DNA of 64,000 nt from Pycnopodia helianthoides (lineage: Eukaryota > Echinodermata > Asteroidea > Forcipulatida > Asteriidae). The notes under the pieces were generated by a model that was not told the DNA's origin, did not search any database, and saw only the letters and a program-made list of their open reading frames with translations. Positions within the stretch are counted from its first letter, which is position 1, and every line of letters starts with the position of its first letter. Positions 1 through 13,900 of the stretch are shown here, piece after piece. The stretch lies in the NCBI GenBank assembly GCA_032158295.1, contig CM063255.1, positions 5,609,501 through 5,673,500 on the forward strand, in the 5' to 3' direction. Position numbers and translations under genes: made by a program.

Positions 1-1891
1 TTTGTGGATTTAAATCAATTTTTTTCAAATTTATACATTTGGCATTTAACGCCCTTTTCTTAATTTCCACCATGATGAAATTGCAATTAACGGACTTTAT
101 AGCACTGGGCCGACGTTGGTGTTTCCTTGAAAGAATGTTCACCTTAAATACAATTCTCAAACTCACAAGCTTAAAACTTCAACCAAACCTGTATTGCGTT
201 TACTTTTACTGTCAGTGATATTTATTTCACATTTATCACTCTGCCAAAAGCCAGACTATAAACACAGACTATAGACTAAATGGGATACAGTTCATAAATC
301 AATGCAGCGGACAGTTTCTGCATCACTGACAACATAAAGTAAACCTCATTGACAATTTTAACGGCTATAATTTGTAAAAAGGTAAAAGTACTTTCTCCTT
401 TTACAACTTTGTTTGTGAGAATACTGAGCCATGCTCCGTGGGGTCTGCATCCAAGTGGGCCATTCCCACGGGCCTCTTTAAACAGAGCAGGCAATTAACC
501 TTTTAAAAAGTAATAAACCACAGGGATAGTTGGAAAATCGTGGAACATTTGGTGAAGAGAAATTTATTGTATTGATCGGTAGACTGTAGATGGAAGATGG
601 GAATATATCAAATTCATCTAAAAATAAAACTTTGAGCAGTGTTCTTCAACTTTGAATATTAAAGGTTGGCGGAGGGGGGGGGATGCTATGGGAGTGCGAA
701 GCCTTCACGGCGCGGGTCTGCGGCCCGCCTAAGGGCCCTGAAATTTGTATGCTCTGTGATCATGGTGATGCACTCTGAGGTGATTCCCGACGGCCATTTC
801 CTTTTGACTTCTTTCAGCAAAAGGTCTTCAAGATCGCATCTGAACTCTAAAATGCATGAACTTGAAAAAAAATGGGGACAAAGTTTGCAAACAGATTTTT
901 AAAACCTTGGCAGGTGCCACAGAAAGCGTGGTGGTGCGCCAACCCTTTTTTGTACACGTTTGAGAACGATGTTTAAGTACACTCTAACCATCACCAAACC
1001 ATCAAAATCCAAACTGCATGTTTTGTTGGATTCTGTCAGAGTGAAGTCTGCACTGGTAAAACAGGAATGACAGTCATTCCTGAAAAAAAAAGTTTGAAAC
1101 TCTAAATTTGAGGAGGTTTTGAAATGATGGCATTTCCACCTTTTGGTAACCCCTGGAGTTAAAAGATTTCAAGGAGCTTCTGGGCACAGTATTTTTTTTA
1201 TTACAGTGCTTCTTTGCCTTTTGGTCATGCGTTCCGGGCCTGTGTATTGTTCCTTTGTAGTTTTGTAATGGTGTGCTTTGTATAATCGCATCCTGTCACT
1301 GTCTTTTGTTATGTGCGGGGCTGCATACCTGCGGGTAAGAGTAATTTATTTCACTTTTGTTGCCCCTGACCCACAGAGCTGTTCCCAGTTTTTCTTGTTG
1401 TTCATTTCGTTCGTCCTAGTTTGTTTGTGTTTTTTTATTGTATTGGCCCTTTTAAGATGTTTAGATTCTGTGTTTTTCTATTCATTTTGTATTATTTGTG
1501 TACATTATGTATGATTTCTTGCTCCTTTTATCACGTTTATTTATTTTGTTTGTTCATTTGTTTATTATTGTTCATTTTGCGTTGTTTTGGTCGAATAAAT
1601 AATAATAATAATAGTACCCTCAGCGCTAGAGAGGTAGATCAAAGAGCAGGATTTTATTTATTTTATTTGCTGTTTTTGTAACAATGTTCAGTAAAATAAC
1701 AACAGGTTTTGGGGTGTGAGCTGAACACCGACAATTCAACATAATAGGGAAAAAATTCCCATAATCAGGGAGATTTTCAAATTTTTTATCAGAACATGGA
1801 AAGATTGGTTTATTCTCAGGAAACTTTCTGCAGAATCAGGGAGAGTTGTCGCTCTGTATTTAATGTTTATCATTAACAATGTACTATTTAC
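1..1891. other. 3' flank or last intron of the aquaporin gene; no exon recognised
   Basis: This stretch follows the last identified aquaporin exon (the gene runs leftward). I looked on the minus strand for the expected closing exon, which in this family encodes a W-x-G-P containing sixth membrane helix and a cytoplasmic tail, and found none. The sequence is T-rich, with long pyrimidine runs around 1380-1600 and a small GC-rich patch at 700-760. Short reading frames here show no family signature. Confidence 0.5.
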
Positions 1892-1984
1892 CTCGAGAAG
1901 GACTGGCCAGCCGTCAGTTTTTCTGAGGACGACTGCAGAACTAAGCGACCTGGCAGGATTCATGCTAGCACCAGTGAACTCGTA
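1892..1984 (-). CDS. Aquaporin exon 4 (second NPA loop)
   Basis: There are exactly 31 codons between a TTTCATTTCAG acceptor and a GTAAAT donor. They encode YEFTGASMNPARSLSSAVV and then LRKTDGWPVLLE. NPA motif 2 and the following Arg are intact; the pore Cys of AQP1 is Ala here. The phase is 0 at both ends. Introns 1, 2 and 3 of the gene are about 3.9, 10.1 and 0.5 kb. Confidence 0.9.
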
Positions 1985-4900
1985 CTGAAATGAAACAAAT
2001 ACAGATTGTACATGAAACAAGGCCATCTCCTGGGCTCGGATTTGGGGGTAAATTCCGATAGAACTACTGGGCCTGTAGCTCTAAACTTTCCTGGACCAGA
2101 ATTTGTTTTACAATACCAGAATCAAAAAGAAAAAAGTTAACCATTTGTCTCACATGTCTTAGGAATATTTCATTCCAACAGAATTGAAAAATGTTTCAAA
2201 TCAGACTCACTCAAAGTCAACATTTGAGCACCATTATATTTATTTTCGAAAGTTATTTTTACACAGTGAGGTTATCGTTCAACTGAAAAATACCAGACTG
2301 AATAAGCGCATTTACAATACACCTTTTATGCATGATGCAAGTAATCGCTTCATTGAGAAAGTGCAAAACAAACCCTTTTAAACCTAGATGGAGAACACTT
2401 GAAAGCATGTTCTGACAGCATAACGCGGGGTCATTGGGACCAAAGACATGCCACATTTGAGGGATTTATTAAGGAATAGGCCTAACACATTAGCTGATAC
2501 TTACTCCCCATAACGTATTGGTAAGGTAGGCCAGGCCGATGGGCAGGGCAACAAGCTTGGAGGCGAACCTAGTGGCCTCGATGGAAGATACAAACGTAAA
2601 CACTAAGAGAAACGTCATGAGGAATTCCAGTCCCATGGCCTGATGGGATGTGATCTGGGGTGTGACCACTGTGCTGCCCATGTTTCCCACCACTGATATT
2701 GGCAAGAATCTGCAAGAAAAAAGAATAAGTATAGAAATGTTAAGCAAATATTTAAAAATAAAACATGTTTAGCGTCCTGCTATTTTGAAAAAAAGGAAGG
2801 AGGGCTTTTTTCTAGACAATTGTCCGGGCTATTTTTCAAGATGGTTGCCAGCTTTTTTGTTTTTGTTTTTTCTGTGTGCTAAAGTCAGAACATTCAAAGG
2901 GCACCAAGGCAATGACTAGAGTTATTGAGCCCATTGTCCCCGTGAACAGGCCTGGAATGTACATCCTATCTTCCTAGTTATTACCGTTCATTATCAATAA
3001 CTGTGTTTAACAGCGCAAAATATATTAAAGGAACATTAAAGAATTGGTAAGAAAAAAACTTGTAAAATATACTTTTGATCACAGATTTACATAAAACTTA
3101 CACGGTCTAATGATGATGATAGTAGAAAACATCCCTTGAAATATTTCTGTCTGAAATGCCATATTTGATGAGAAATGAATAAACTAATTTTCCGATTGGA
3201 GCTTATCGCTCAGTGAGCGTTTTATTCATTTGTTGAATCTATATGATTTCATGCAAATGTGTAATCGGTTTTTCACTATGGCCGATCGATCTCAAACTTC
3301 TACAGGTTTGTCAGTTTATGTATGGTGGATTACATAAAGTGCTTACACTGCCAGCAACTGTTTTGTTAGCAAAACCAGTTCTGTAATGTTCCTTTAACAG
3401 CAGTATAGCTAATTTGTCCAAAACTGTTAGGTTGGAAAATACTTTGTGGAATCCTGACACTGTTTTTTCCCAATTGAAATGCCTGGTTGATGTTGGCTGG
3501 TGCAGTGAACTTGAGATTCCATGAATGCTTGACATGGAATCGCTCATAACCTCTGGCCCCGGGCTGCATTTGGTCTTACACAATTATGCCCACTCTACAC
3601 AGTGTGTCTGCACCAATGTACATGTACGTAGAAATGAGCGTACTTGAGTACCATGATTTGCTGTCCGATATGTAGCAGAGTTTCTCACCAATCGGCCATG
3701 ATCATAATTAGCAAAGATTCTAGAGCGCCAAAAGGTGCAAGATGGAGAATTCAGCCTGAAATGTGAAACGTGTACTGGACACCATTTCAGCAAGCAACTC
3801 TTTTGATGCAACAATAGATCAGTTCAGACTGCAGACAACTACATGTACATGTATCAATGATAACAAAACATGTTGCTTGCTGAAATGGCGCCCCAGCAAA
3901 TTTCACAGTCCAACAATAGAAAGAGCTCCAGTTCCCCAACTTGTGCCTTCGGCGCTCTATAATCGTTGTCCAGTACTGTCTATGTTTCATCATGCACTGT
4001 GATTTCTACTAGGGCCATGTAACCTGTGACATCACATGTTTACAAAAGAGCCACACCACTGCATACAGAGACAGCACTTCTGGGGTCGATTTCACAAAAC
4101 TCTTCCTAACTTAGGACTAGTCCCAGGCAATGCTAAGAGATAGGACTAGTCCTAAGTACTGGTCCTAACTTAGGACTAGTCCTATCTCTTAGCATTGCCT
4201 AGGACTAGTCCTAAGTTAGGAAGAGTTTTGTGAAATCGACCCCTGTACACACGTACATGTATCTCAACAGAAAGTTTCTAGAAAAGAATTCTGGTTCAGT
4301 AAACGTTTTGAGCTACAAAACCTACAGTCATGTGGATTCCCTTCCCCCCCCCCCTCTCCTCCAAGTTCAAGCCCTGTAAAAGACTTGTGCGTTTGTGAAT
4401 AGGGAATATTTGCATTCATAACCGAACAACACAAACTCCTCAGTTATTACACACGTACAAAACACTACATTTGGATTGCTGTTCATAAAAACAATTGAAA
4501 TTGAAAATCTGGCATTCGTTACATCCATGTGTCAAGTGTATAAATCTCCGAGATTCAATCAATGCAAGGTGCAACTTGGCACGTGAGGTCAGCCATCATA
4601 ATCTCTGAGAAAGCGCAGGGGAGAGAGTCGGTAATAAATCTTCAACTTGTAAAAGAAGTGGAATTTTTTAACGGCTTACATACAGTATGTGTTATCACTG
4701 TGATATTTTGAGAGAGAAAAACATATCTTGTGTTGTAAAGGCCTTAAATTTAATTTTCAAAAGGAAACGGCAATTTCCCGAAAATGAAAGGCACCCAATG
4801 AAGAAAATTTGAATTTGTATTGAAGGTTTTTAAGGGCACCCACAGCAATTTAAGTCCTGGTTGTAGTGTTTTGGTTTGTTTTAGTTAGGACCTAACAAAA

Positions 4901-7900
4901 AAAATTGTTTTTCCTGTAACCCGAACAACAAATTACTTTTCTACATCAGAAACTCTACATGTAAGTACTCAACTTTGTAAAATCTCTGAAATCAAAGGAC
5001 AGGAACCTGGCTTAACGATATTATCACAGTTCAGCAAGTGTTGATCTCCCCAACACAATCAACTTTTTTCTAAGTTTCTAAAAAAAGTCTTGCCTCTCAG
5101 CGAAAAAAACCCACCCCAAACCCTAATTTGTTGATTTCCCGACAATACAAGTTTAGTTCTATATCTCCAATACTAGGCCTACACTTCCACGAGGTATTTT
5201 GATCAACCCCTTTTTTATTTTTTAAAGCTCCAGGCATATGACCTCCTTTGATCCCAAAAACAGCAGCACTCATGCAGTAAAACACAAAGGGGTATCAAGC
5301 AGGGTTGTCAAAGCCAGAACGGAGTTCACCCTCAAGGCAGGTTTGCCCAAGCTCTGTCGGAATTTCTGGCATAGCGCTTCTGATTACTGTATTATGAATG
5401 CCATGCGTGGGTCGTGTGCTGCTGATATTAGTGTGCGGCTGGCCGTGGCAGTGCTTAAAAGCACGCGGCCACCGCTGGTTATTGTCAAAGACCAGTATCT
5501 GAACTTCCTATGACCCAAAATAACAAACCTAAGAAAGTTTAAAGGCTGGGTCAATACATGTTACATGTATACATTTTTTTCCTAGTAATGCCATGTACAC
5601 GTATGTAGGCAAAATTATAGAGAATGATACAATCAAAAAAGTCACATGTGTGAAAGTTTCAGCTGAATACAGTGTCTACTTTCTGAGAAAACAGCAAAAA
5701 ACTGTCGCAGTATTTTCACAAGAACGTCATATCCAATATTGTTCACATGTTTACATTGTAATGTACAGTTGTACGTACACACACTGCATACCTTTACATG
5801 ATATGAACCAAGTGTGCTTGTGTGAACAGAGAAGGTCACATTTTTTATCAAAACCAATCTAGCATGAACATAATGTTAAATGCATTTTGTTGCACTTTCA
5901 GTTTTTTTCCCTTTCTTATTTTGGTCTTGCATGGATTACATCACTCAATCAAAATGTCACAACCATCATTCAACCTCAATGTTATTTTTCTGCTCAACAA
6001 TGTGAGCAACACCTGTATGTTAATTAGATGACCTCCCTCTTAAGGTCACAAGATGAAGAGCTCAGATAAGATAAGATCCTCTGTTTGAACTGCATTGCAA
6101 CTCTACTCACGTTCACACAGACCTGTTTACCAAGTGTGCAATCTCCATCCTTACCATGCATTGTGCATTGATAGTCCACTGTTTAGTTTAGAGTTTACTC
6201 TTGGCAAATAAACAGCGACTGCAGACTGGGGGGACGGAACAAAACTTGACGGGTAAAAATAGAACCACCTTGAACCCACGTATTTAGTTGAAAACACGTC
6301 TGCGAATGTATGTACGGCCCTTTTCCAAGCCACAGCCTTTGGTTTTTACCCTTAGTCTCTAGGCTTGGGCTCCATCAGTAATTTTGATTCGTACACTTTC
6401 GGTTTGGGGCCTTGCAGGTCGACAAGCCTACTCAATCATCAGTTCTTCATTGTCTTCACTGGCAGGGTTTCTGCCCACAGTGGAATGCGCTTCACACAGC
6501 GCCGTGTACACACGTGCGAGATGCGCATTGCATTGTGGGTATTTTTCGCTCGTAGTCGAGTCGTTGGACATTGCAGGCTCAAATCTACAGAGATATAAAT
6601 TCTTCTTGATATGTTCTGTTTTTTTTTCAAATGTTACCTAAAACATGGTAAATTGGTAAAAGTCAGACATTTTCTTCCAGGTAAAGTAGGTTTTTGTTTT
6701 TGTTTTTTCGTTTTTTCCCTTTTTGTCCCATTTTCCCTCCGTTTTTTTTAAAGGAAACGCGGAAACAAAAACCACGATTTTTTTTGTTGGCCTAACTGGT
6801 TCTGCTGGCCAGTCCCTGAACAAGATAAGGGCAAACCCCTGATAGCAGTATTTCACTAAAAAATGGTTCTCGATGAACTTCATATCATTCAGCTCTAAGA
6901 CTTAAATTGAACAACAATTTTTTTTAATTCTTACCAATACTACAATGTACATGCATAATACATTTAAACACCTGTTACATATATATCCAGGTAAATATAC
7001 TGTACAGTGTAGTCACACTATAGATAGACAGAAACGTAAAAAAAAAATCTTTCCAGAAAGTGATCTGACTTTTTGTTGTTCTGGGTTTTTTTTTCTTTCC
7101 AAAGATCTCAATCAAGAGCCAATCAAGGCCACTTTAAGAATCAGCAAACAACGAAACTTTTTCTTTGGCTCGTGGATACACGCTTGCATGAACGCACACT
7201 AAAAAGGGAACAAAGTCACGGTTAGATTGTTTTCAATAATCAACATTATGCCTTTGACATTTTGCGACGACGAGTTGTACAGTTTAATCATCCGAAAGAG
7301 GCACACTTCAAACTTTGTTGATGCGCATTCACTTTTCATTGTATGTAAAATTTGTATCATAGACCACACAGCTTTTCAATATGAATTGTCAGAGTGCACT
7401 AAACAAAAATGGAGATGTAGAATGCTGTAAAATAGTAATGCCTACACTTCAGACTGACAATGGCCCTGCATAAGGAATTGCAATACACAGAAGAGTATTC
7501 AATGTGTGCCAGACTCAATTTTCATATTAGAATGTTAAAACGCTTCCTCCCTAAGCCCGTTTAGTTACAGGTGACCGATTGGTGACAAATTAATGTACCT
7601 CTTTCTCTTAAAAGGGGGACGTTTCAGGGTTCTGCCCACAGTGGTCGGTGCCGGAAAACCCGACCGGCACTCAGATTCCCCAACCACCACCACCGGCAGA
7701 ATTTTCTCTGTTTCCGACCACCACACATTTTCACAATTTTTAAATGACACTTGCAAAGGTTTTCAACGAAATGTAAAATTTGGTATTTACCAGTAAAAAT
7801 GGTATCCGAAGCCGTTAATTTTGAGTATTTCTTTGGTTTGTGTCTATTTATATGATCTACCGTGTAACTGATCCATCTCGCAATCGGTTTCCACCACTAA

Positions 7901-10900
7901 AGAAATCATGGGCAGAACCCTGACGTTTAGACTAACACTGTTTTACAATATCAACAGCTCTCCAGTGCTCTTAACCAAGTCAGTTTTTGTGGTCAGTAAT
8001 TACTGAAGGTCTAACCTTCCTTTATAAGGGGGAGGGGTTAATAATAATAATAAAAATATTTTTAAAAAATCTGGTGAACCCAACCCAAACAATCGTTAAT
8101 TACTTCCGTGTTAGTGTCAACTCTTTGTTTGGGTTTGCTCTTTATTTTCACATTCAGTTCGCCAATATGTGTCCTTCATTGTCCATCCTGGGACAAAGCC
8201 TTCAATTGTATTTACAACTAACACATGTAAAAGCTTTTGCATCAAATCACCATCTGGCCAGCTTGTGAAAAAAATCGTTTCAACATCTGGACTTGGTTTC
8301 ATAAAGCTGTAAACCAGGAAGCGATTTTGCAGTCTTACTGTAGCAGAAAAACTTTGTTTTTTTCAGGCTTTTGCTTGGCTTACTTCAGAAAGGCCCGCCA
8401 GAGACTGGCCCTCCACATCATGTGCACTGATCTTTCATCGGCTGACAGTCTCCAACCGAGTTAACTTCAAAGTACTGACCCTGGTTTTCAGATGTCTTAA
8501 TACTGACTCTGCACCTTCATACTAATAACAGAACTCATTCAACTGTACAGGCCTCCAATTTACCATGTTTTCTGTTACAGAAAACATAGTGTAGACACCA
8601 AATAACTTAACATTGTGCTTCAAACCGGAACTATCACTGGCGACAGAAGCTCCCACGCTGGTGCCCCAAAACTCTGGAACAATTGACAATACAGTATCCG
8701 CCACTCTGACTCACCAGCAGCTTTCCAAAAAAATCTTTAAAAACTCACTTGTGTTAGGCCAAAAAAATAAGGGTTCTGTTTCCGGTTCCCCGACCCTAGT
8801 TTTTTAGCCGCGACCCTAAACTTGTTATTCAGCCTTTAAAAAAAACGAGAAAAAAACAAAAAAACAAAAACAAAAACCTATTTTGCCTGGAAGAAAATGT
8901 CTGACTTTTACCAACTTACATGTACCATGTTTTAGGCAACATTTGAAAGAAAAACCAGAACATATCCAGAAGAATTTATCTATATCTCCGTGATTTGAGC
9001 CTGCGATGTCCGACGACTCGACTACAAGCGAAAAATAACCACAATTCAATTCGCAGCGCGCACGGCGCTGTTTGAAGTGCATTCCACGAATTTACGCAAT
9101 CTGGAGATTGCGCACATTTTTGCAAAACCGGCCGCTTGAACTGCCAATCTAAAGAGCGCAAACTGAAGATTGCGCACAATTTTGCCTAATTCATTGTGCA
9201 AATTCGTTGATTGCGTTCAACACATGAACGATCTTGGATGTATCGTCAATCGTATCGGAATACAAAAAAAACGCAACATAAAAAAACTTTCCGGCCTACC
9301 GACCCTATTTTTAAATGACATGTAATTGGAAACAGAACTCTTTTTTTTTTTGGCCTAACGTGTGCAAGGCTTTTTGTTTTAAGTCTAGTCGAGAACAATC
9401 AGCCAGGTATTGTGCAACCCAAAATTTACAGACAGGCGTCTGTTATTGTTTTACCCCCAATATTCCATCAAACAGAAGTGCCACTTTTACAAGGCATCTT
9501 CGTCTTATTGTTTTGAAGGGCCGCACTTCTTTTACAATTTGCCAACCAGGAGTTACATGTAAATGTAGGGGATGGTATCGTTCCCATGGTTAACTATCCC
9601 TACTGTTAGTGAGCTCAGGGCGCTAGATTTTTTGGGGCATCCCATCCCTTCAGTCAACATCTGTCAGGAATCACAGCTCGACCCACACTTTGCCCTGTGT
9701 CATGTGACTGACCTACTGTACATTATTATATGTAATGTACAAATGTACCATCATGTTCAGGGTCACGAGTGTCACATGTGGGCCGGAGTACACGGGAATG
9801 GGGTGCGCAGGGCTTTGTGTGAAGTTAGCATCAAGGACTAAGGACAATAGACCAAATTGTAGACGCGTTTGTGTAGTTGTGGTAACACGTGCGCTTGTAA
9901 TAGCTACTAACCTGTGAACAAACACACACAACGATTTGATCCACACGTGCTTATAATTCATAACGTGCTGTAATTGTTCATGATTTATGCAGTACACCGT
10001 GAATTTATAAGGAAACTGGCAGACTATGCTGTGTATAGCCTTTCGATCAGGTTGATAATCATGGGTTTGGTACAATAAATTGAAACTTTCAACGACAACA
10101 ATTTGTTTATCTCTAAACTAACTCTCTAAAGGTTCTTATGTACTGTACGTATTTCATGTATTTTCTCGTGACCCAGATGGCCGATCGATCTCAAACTTCT
10201 ACAGGTTTGTCAGTTTATGTATTGGAATACATAAAGTGCTTACACTGCCAGCAACTGTTTTGTTAGCAAAAACCAATTCTGTAATTCTTTAATATTGCAT
10301 GTTCTACAACATTTCACTTTCGTAATATCGGTAAAGTAAGAATTACAAAATATTTGACACAGAATGCAAATGAGCAGACCCACTTTGGTCATTCCTTGTA
10401 CTCAAATTGAGCGTCTTCAGCGCATTTGGCACTCTGCTGCTCGTGTTATTACCTTGAAATAATTTTTTACTATTTTTTCAAATTGTTGTCTCTGAACGAA
10501 TTTTGACAGATGAGGCTGTTAATAAAAAAGAAAACACAAAAACTACCCCATGCCATGCACAAAACACATGTAAAATGCAAAATTGTTTGTACGGCAGATT
10601 GAACAGTTACCTCATTTTTTAGGTTTTAATTTTAACTACATAGGTTTAGGTTTAATTTTAACTACATGTACTGTTCATATTACTACTTACTTAATTGGCC
10701 AATTTTTTCATGCAATACCTAAAACATGTGTAAAATTAACTTTCCTCGAGTCTATAAATATAGCGATTTAATATTTAAATCAAAATTTCCCGGTCAAATA
10801 GGCCAAAAATCCGACCTACATAAATGTAGCATAGCAAGAATAGCTGCATTAAATGTCAATCAATTTTTCACTAGCATCAATTGGGCAAAGAAATCAGGCA

Positions 10901-13900
10901 ATTAAAAAATGTTTAAGACAAGGAGAAAATAAAATCACACTACATGTACAATGTACTCTACAACAAGGCAGAAGCTCTGCAACTCTTGGCATTCAGCCAA
11001 ACAAAAAAATCAAATCATGCTCAATTTAAACCAGTGTACATGTAAGTGTCTTGATGAACACGGGGACCACATGTTGTTTTCCCTTCAATTTTACCAGACT
11101 TGCAGGGTGCCAATTTCAGAAAGAATTTTTGTCTAGAAGGAAATACACATACTAGCAAAAAAACACACACATTGGTGTGCATCTACAATGTACATTGATG
11201 TACAATGTTCTACTACGTGTACTACAAGTACATTGTGTACAGTAGTATCCAATTAATTATTATTCTAAAATTAAAAATTGCTTTTGAAACATATTGAAAA
11301 CTCATCATCAACAGTCCATGTGTTTTTACGCGCAATTACAAATGAATATTACTCCTTGCTTATCTATTAAATCTCACAGTATTTAACCTGAAGCATCCTA
11401 CATGTAATGTGGCTTGATTAAACCCGTTGTTTTCCCTTCAATTTTACCAGACTTGCAGGGTGCCAATTTCAGAAAGAATTTTTGTCTAGAAGGAAATACA
11501 CATACTAGCAAAAAAACACACATGTTCACTACAATGTACATTGATGTACAATGTTCTACTACGTGTACTACAAGTACATTGTGTACAGTAGTATCCAATT
11601 AATTATTATTCTAAAATTAAAAGTTGCTTTTGAAACAATATTTAAAACTCCTTCCTCAAGAGTCCATGTGTTTTTTTACGCGCCAATTACAAATGAATAT
11701 TTACTCAGCTGCTTTCTATTTAAATCTCACAGTATTTAACCTCTGAAGCATCCTACATGTAATGCTGGCCTTGATTTAACCCATAGGCACCCAAAGCAAT
11801 TGCCATGGTGCCCTGTGCTTCTGCTGTAGTGCCCTTTTGCAAAGTTCCAATACAAGTTTACATTTTCCTGATTAAAGTGCCCCTTATCGAAAGGAAAATT
11901 GCAAGGCCCCTTCAAGAGCAAAGATCAATGCTTGCCTACATGTACATGTACCCATACGTGTACTTTACATTACTTCTCAAGTCTGGAATACAGGTGTACT
12001 AGATCTGGAAATAATCAAATTTATTATGTGGGCAAGTGACAGTGGCCCTCGCTTGAAGGTTTTCAGCCCTCAGAACACATGTTGTATAAACAATGCACAC
12101 AAACCAGATCACAATAACAAATCAAACCTTAACCATTCACGCCCACAGATCATTCCCTTTTAAAAACACTTTGTTTCTTCGGGCTGCGTCTTTAGAGTGG
12201 TATTGGCAAGTCTATTAAATCACAATCATCTGTGGGTTGATTTAAAAGCGCTTGTAAATAAAAGAGCTCTCCTCTTCCAGTATCTGAGTCTGACAGAGTT
12301 TATTCTCACCATGGTCAATCAGCAAATGTTCTCTCATTTTAACAGTGAGTCAGCTAGTGTTTTCTTTTTATTATTACCTTTTTTTTTGGGGGGGGGCGAC
12401 TTTGTTTGACCCGTCTTTTGTACGTTTTTGCTCGTGTTGAAGTTCTGTTTGTCTGTCCATAGGCCATCTCACCACAAGCCCCGCCTCTAGAAAATGCCTC
12501 CATACATGCCATACTTAAAAAATGCATTTCAGTAACAGGTACTTCTTTCTTTAAATTTGTCGGGGTTACAAAATTGTTTAGCAATATTCATGAAGTATAT
12601 GACAAAAATAAATGTGAGTTTGAATTGAATGGAATAGACCCCTTGCATTGGCCGCCATCGTTGATGAAAATTGCATGCATGAAAGGCTATCATTGGTTGA
12701 GATTTGTGCGCCGCGCTTACACGTGTTGCCGTTTCCATTGGTTTTTTTCATCAAAGATCGCGGTCAATGACGTCTATAGTTTGGCTCACCCCTTAAGAAG
12801 AAGAACGGCCGTTGCAGCGCCGAGAAACTGAGCTGCAATGAAGAACAACCCTTGTATGAGTCCAGTATGCCTGATGAACATGAAGGCGATGGTAATTGCT
12901 GGATTTAAGTGCCCTCCACTGATGTGCTCAAAACAGTGTACCAATGTCACCACTGCAATCAAAAAAATAAAGAAAACCCACAGTCAAGATTCGGTATCGA
13001 ACATTCATTAATACTCCACCAGGGGTTTATCTTGTATTAAAAAAACTTTTATAAAAATACAAATATCCGTAATTTACATCAATTCCAGATGAATCATACT
13101 TCCATTTAGAATCTCGGAAGCAGGATTTAGGCCTGAACCTTTTTAGTGACTGGCCAGGAGCAAAGTGTTAGCCAGAGGGGTGTCTGAAATGTCTTATTGG
13201 ACACCCTGTTTTTAATGTTGGACACCCTGTTTTATCTGTCATTTACATAACTACTGTATGTATTTCAAGTAAACAATTTGGACACACAGTTTTTAAATTT
13301 CCAGCAAATTTGGACACCCTTTTACCAAATCCATGCTAAAACCTTGGCCAGGAGGACCAGTTACATTACATGTGGCTTGTCATTTCATTAGTCCATCACC
13401 GCGTCAACTTTTTCACTAGTCCGGATTTCAAGAAATAGGGATGCTTTTCAACACCCTAGCCAGCCAGGGCCCAATTTCATAGAGCTGCTTGGAAGCAGAA
13501 AACATTGCTTAACAATTGCCTGCCTGCTTAGCAGAAATGAGCAAGATACCAGTCAAAATTGTATAAGTGATGGTAGTTTGGCTGATAACATTACTGTGGT
13601 AAGGGTAATTTTGTTGTGCTTAGCTATTTTTTTGCTTTTAAAGCAGTCTATGAAATTGGGCCCTGAGCAGTTGGAGTGAATTTTGACTGGTCCACCACTC
13701 CTAAAGGAGAACGCTGCCAGAAGAATTAGGGAAATTTGACTGAGAGAACAATGGTACAGTATGTAGGTCTAGCCTGAATTGAAAGCCTATTTAGGACTTT
13801 AATTTGGTTTACAAAGTATAGACATTTTCAGGCTACAATGTACATGTAATAATATTTCACTGATTTTCTGAAGGCCAAAAAAAACACTTAAAAATCATAT

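Noticed and set aside
1736..1891. Continuation of the aquaporin reading frame past exon 4
   Set aside because: A good GTAAAT donor ends the exon, and the read-through peptide is unlike the sixth helix of the family.
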